The notes beneath the pieces were generated by a model. The model worked only from the letters and a program-made list of their open reading frames with translations. It had not been told where the DNA came from and ran no database searches. A DNA stretch of 64,000 nt from Trichomonas tenax (taxonomy: Eukaryota > Parabasalia > Trichomonadida > Trichomonadidae), in the NCBI GenBank assembly GCA_023091735.1, contig JALKBU010000068.1, forward strand, positions 32,160 to 96,159, written 5' to 3'. Every line of letters begins with the position of its first letter. Position 1 is the stretch's first letter. Shown here piece by piece: positions 61,203 through 64,000 of this stretch. Both the position numbers and the translations under genes were made by a program.

Positions 61203-61317
61203 TGGCCACTCGCCTTGATGCCCCGCTGGCGCGATGCATCAGGCCTTCGGCCTGTGACCAACCCAACAAAATCGCGCAATACAAAATATGTCCATTATTT
61301 TTTTTTTTTTTTTTTTT
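61203..61317. other. GC-rich island with hairpins, followed by T20
   Basis: About 80 bases (61203-61285) of GC-rich sequence stand in very AT-rich DNA. Two stems follow each other: GATGC/GCATC (61217-61221 / 61236-61240) and CAGGCC-TTC-GGCCTG (61240-61254). A run of about 20 T follows at 61298-61317. On the plus strand a structured segment plus a T-tract recalls a Pol III-type small RNA gene, but no A/B boxes are evident and no RNA family is recognised. Confidence 0.4.
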
Positions 61318-62526
61318 CTCCCTCTCCTTTTCTTCTCCTCTTTCCATTATTTTTATTAAAAAAGATTAATAATGAATTTAACACAATCATACAACTTTAA
61401 CAGCTGAATATTTATACGATAAACAATAAATTGATTTAGGAATGATTCTTTATTTCATTTTTAAATAAAATATAATTTTTCTTAAATAAATATTGCCATG
61501 GAATTCAGCGAGGTTTGTAGATGTTGTAGAGGATCACAACAATTGTATCAATTTTGTCGATGATATTAAGATAAATCGTTGATTCTCCAAGCATGTCAAC
61601 AAATCTAGTTAATTCTGGAGAGGATCTCATCGACGATGTAGATGTGGTTATCGACGTTCACTGGCGATGCGCAAGTACTAGTCGATTGTGTAGAGATGTT
61701 GTCGATGCTGAAAAGAGGCTCATCTATGCCGTAAGTACCTAGAAGATGCCGATCAATGATGAGAAGAGGCTCGCCGATGAAGTAATTGCTCATCGGCTAA
61801 ATGGAACAGCTCGTAGATGTAGAGTGGCTCGCAGATGCTGAGAAGAGTTGCCTGTAAATGATATAACTATATTATTATATCAATATTTATATTTCTGTAC
61901 ATTGCCATGAATTATTATATTATGAATACTATAGGATCCCCCAGAAATTGATCAATTTTCACGTCGAATAATAATTTCTTTCATTCGAATTATATTAATA
62001 GAAGACATCGAGAACTATTGAAGTCTTCATTTTGTACATAAGCATTAGCAAAATATCAGTTAACTCATCAATGAACTTCAAATAATTTGATTTTATTTAT
62101 TGGGTTAGGTCTGTTTAGATGACAGAAAACAATGCTCCTGAACAATGCAAATGCATATGCTTCCATAAATTAACTAGAATAATAATGCACGATAATAATA
62201 AAAAAAGTTAAAGAATGATCATAGCTGGTTTTGTAAGTATTGACCCTAACCGTTATGCCATATTTGTTACATAAAGTCAGATTTGAAATCAAATATATGA
62301 AAATTGTCCAATTTTGAAATCTCGAGAACTTAGGTTCACCACGCTTAGTCCTTAATAGGGTATATTCCCCATGCCATATGGAATACACCATATAAATTTT
62401 ATCGAAAAAAATTTGGAGGAAGGGAGAAGCCCTTTGAATATATAAAAAGTTTGTTTGGATGTAGGATAGAGTAAATACACTTTATAAAACAATACAAAAC
62501 ATTAGACCGCACGCATGAATGATAAA
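61318..62526. other. Spacer with a GATG-rich degenerate repeat
   Basis: From about 61620 to 61850 the words GATG, TCGTCGATG, AGAGGCTCATC, AGAGGCTCGCCGATGA and GCTCGCAGATG recur, so that minus-strand reading gives EPLLIID and EPLFSID. This looks like a degenerate tandem repeat; the frame (61605-61793 minus) is not convincing as a gene. The minus frame at 62170-62391 has an ATG but no domain. Nothing else seen. Confidence 0.4.
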
Positions 62527-63234
62527 TTAATTATCTTCTCGATTAAATGCTTTCAACTTGTGTTTAGGCGTTTCTAGGATAATTAGATAGATTTTGATGA
62601 CCTGTAGGAATATTCCTATAATCTCGAATATCGATGAAACAGAAATATAAATATTTTGTTTCTTTTTAGGCGCCACTCTTCGCAAACATATGTGAAAAAT
62701 CAGAGATACGAAAATAGACCACGTGCATATGTGCGAGTATATTTTTGGATTTCTTCCTAATTTATAACATAAAATATCATTGATAACAAAATATATGAAA
62801 ATGCTCACGAAATAGAGGCCGGCTGTGGTATTGTGGGTGTTTCTATATTGCGTTACTGGGCAAATCGAAAATAAAATCATATTAAAATCAGCAAACAACA
62901 TAAAACACAGCATCGCCCACTTCATGGCACTGATGGACTCTTTCTTTCCGTTTATTGACTTATATTGATAAAATGTGATAATATGAAATCTTATAACACC
63001 GAATATGACAAATAACGTGGATGTAAACGTCATCCCCATCCCGAATATGCGTCGTTCAGGTAAGAGTACATTCATTTCCGATATCGTAGGTATATAATTG
63101 TAAATTTTGTTGTGTTTTAGTGCGTAAAAGAGAATTCCGTCAACGACCATAACAATCAGTGGTACCGTAGCTATCGCATAATTGAAAACAGTAAAGTCCA
63201 AGAACGCTGCATCATTGTAATCTTGAGCTTTCAT
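62527..63234 (-). CDS. Frag1/DRAM/Sfk1-family six-TM membrane protein (235 aa)
   Basis: Six hydrophobic segments are visible. The family signature after TM1 is clear: YIPTISEMNVLLPERRIFGM, followed by TFTSTLFVIFGVIRFH, corresponds to the P-x-I-S-x...x-P-E-R-x-x-F-G-x of Frag1/DRAM proteins. Members sit in the Golgi/ER or lysosome and act in GPI-anchor remodelling (PGAP2/Frag1) or autophagy regulation (DRAM); which of these applies here is undecided. The frame's first codon is GTG at 63246; the first ATG is at 63234 (MKAQDYNDAAFLDFTVFNYA), preceded by AAAAAGTGCCAAAAAAC, a variant of the start-proximal element. The C-terminal tail is basic. Confidence 0.8.
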   Translation of the reverse strand: MKAQDYNDAAFLDFTVFNYAIATVPLIVMVVDGILFYALKHNKIYNYIPTISEMNVLLPERRIFGMGMTFTSTLFVIFGVIRFHIITFYQYKSINGKKESISAMKWAMLCFMLFADFNMILFSICPVTQYRNTHNTTAGLYFVSIFIYFVINDILCYKLGRNPKIYSHICTWSIFVSLIFHICLRRVAPKKKQNIYISVSSIFEIIGIFLQVIKIYLIILETPKHKLKAFNREDN

Positions 63235-63753
63235 GTTTTTTGGCACTTTTTGAATTAATGAAAATCAAAGATCTTTAAAACTAAAAATATAGACTTCTAA
63301 TATGCTGTAGATTCCAAATTTTACTTTATTTTTGATTTGTTGGCTATCGACATCTGTTGTCGAGCAATTCGCTAAATTGCAATGATTGAAGAAAACAGCT
63401 TGCCATGTAAAATGTCAAATGTCAAAAGACAATAGAGCACTTTTGTCCGACACTCGATTTTTCACTAAATTTACCGAGAAACACTATGTTCCAAAGCTTT
63501 TTGTGCAATACAATTTTGCAGCAATTGTCAATTTCGACGAATATTAAACTTTCATTAAAATTATCATCATAATCATATAGAAAATCATATGAAAATATGA
63601 AAAAACAAAGAAAATCGATGTTTTATTTAAGATTTTATATGTCATTATTTAATAACGATTTTTAAGGTTTTATCTTTGATAGTTCAATTCTATTCACTCT
63701 GGATATGACACAGTTTGCTTCTTTTTCATCATTTTATTTATAAATATTTCGTT
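63235..63753. other. Spacer with TTACATGGCA site
   Basis: TGCCATGTAA at 63410-63419 and ATGTCAAATGTCAAAAGACA just after it are upstream of the DRAM-like gene. Otherwise AT-rich. Confidence 0.45.
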
Positions 63754-64000
63754 ATACCAGAGCAGTGCTCCGGTGACCCGTATCTGGGAAAACCGGCGGA
63801 CTGCTGGGCGTTCGGAATCGTTCTTTATTTGATGATATTCGGAAAATTGCCTTTCTTCGAAGCTGACGACGAAGAAGTATATAGGACGCACTTTTTTCAT
63901 ATATCACAGGTCATTAGCACAGAGGAACTCACTTATCCTGATTGTAGTCATTTATCAAATGAGCTTGTGGACCTTTTCCATCACATATTAGATAGAAATC
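63754..64000 (+). pseudogene. Protein kinase C-lobe fragment, 5'-truncated, runs off the window
   Basis: From 63754 the frame reads IPEQCSGDPYLGKPADCWAF, GIVLYLMIFGKLPFFEADDE, then LSNELVDLFHHILDRN at the window edge. This is the APE-to-helix-H part of a Ser/Thr kinase, closest in feel to the CaMKK/SNF1 side (GKxxDxWAxGxxLYxxxFGxxPF). Immediately upstream the frame has no kinase sequence and closes at a TGA near 63705; no ATG, DFG or catalytic loop is present. I therefore call it a truncated copy, unless an unseen intron lies here; the trichomonad 3' splice motif ACTAACACACAG is not present. Confidence 0.65.

Noticed and set aside
62170..62391. 73-codon minus-strand frame
   Set aside because: It has an ATG but no domain, and its sequence is A/T-simple.
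63700..63757. Intron 3' end before the kinase fragment (GACACAG, ACCAG)
   Set aside because: It does not match the extended trichomonad 3' splice motif ACTAACACACAG, and no upstream exon is visible.

Overview
The window looks like nuclear DNA of a trichomonad (parabasalid) protist, possibly a Tritrichomonas-like species; the species is an inference. Genes are intronless as far as I can see and lie on both strands in AT-rich spacers. The families are typical of trichomonads: BspA-type LRR proteins, FxxN/Pmp-like surface proteins, a polytopic PAS/cyclase-like protein, RI-type LRR proteins, ankyrin-RING proteins and 7TM receptors. Two genes carry a TCACTTT initiator-like element just before the ATG, as known from Trichomonas vaginalis. 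Most other genes use a different, apparently uncharacterised upstream signature, TTACRTGNCA.

Layout. 0-6 kb: a broken Lys-rich gene, an EGF-like type I membrane protein and a decayed hybrid histidine kinase. 6-15 kb: a MOB4/phocein-like protein, an ankyrin-RING protein, a CK2 alpha kinase, a 7TM protein fused to an RGS domain and a second polytopic protein with a lumenal domain. 15-19.5 kb: foldback DNA and a BspA pseudogene. 19.6-33 kb is the dense housekeeping core: an RI-type LRR protein, two helical proteins, an eIF4G-like MIF4G protein, calmodulin, a small secreted protein and PP2A methylesterase. 33.5-49.3 kb is a surface-protein region with much debris: a membrane-anchored GH29 fucosidase, a catalytically dead kexin-like receptor, two inverted Pmp-like fragments, a shattered repeat protein and a second EGF-like membrane protein. 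49.6-56.6 kb: a HAD phosphatase, a duplicated chimeric pseudogene and a large cyclase-like membrane protein. 57.7-64 kb is accessory: foreign-looking AT-rich ORFs, a run of imperfect RNA-type hairpins, a GC-rich island, a DRAM/Frag1-type membrane protein and a kinase fragment.

How the genes relate. Much of the intact content is signalling: CK2, MOB4, PPME1 (PP2A axis), calmodulin, 7TM-RGS and a PAS/cyclase-like receptor. The rest is mainly surface and secreted proteins. There are no operons; neighbours share promoter motifs, not transcripts.

The two most interesting signals are non-coding. One is a cluster of six or seven imperfect hairpins at 59183-59836 that resembles a polycistronic small-RNA precursor. 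The other is the TTACRTGNCA motif, which recurs in arrays (often 18-20 bp apart) upstream of many genes.
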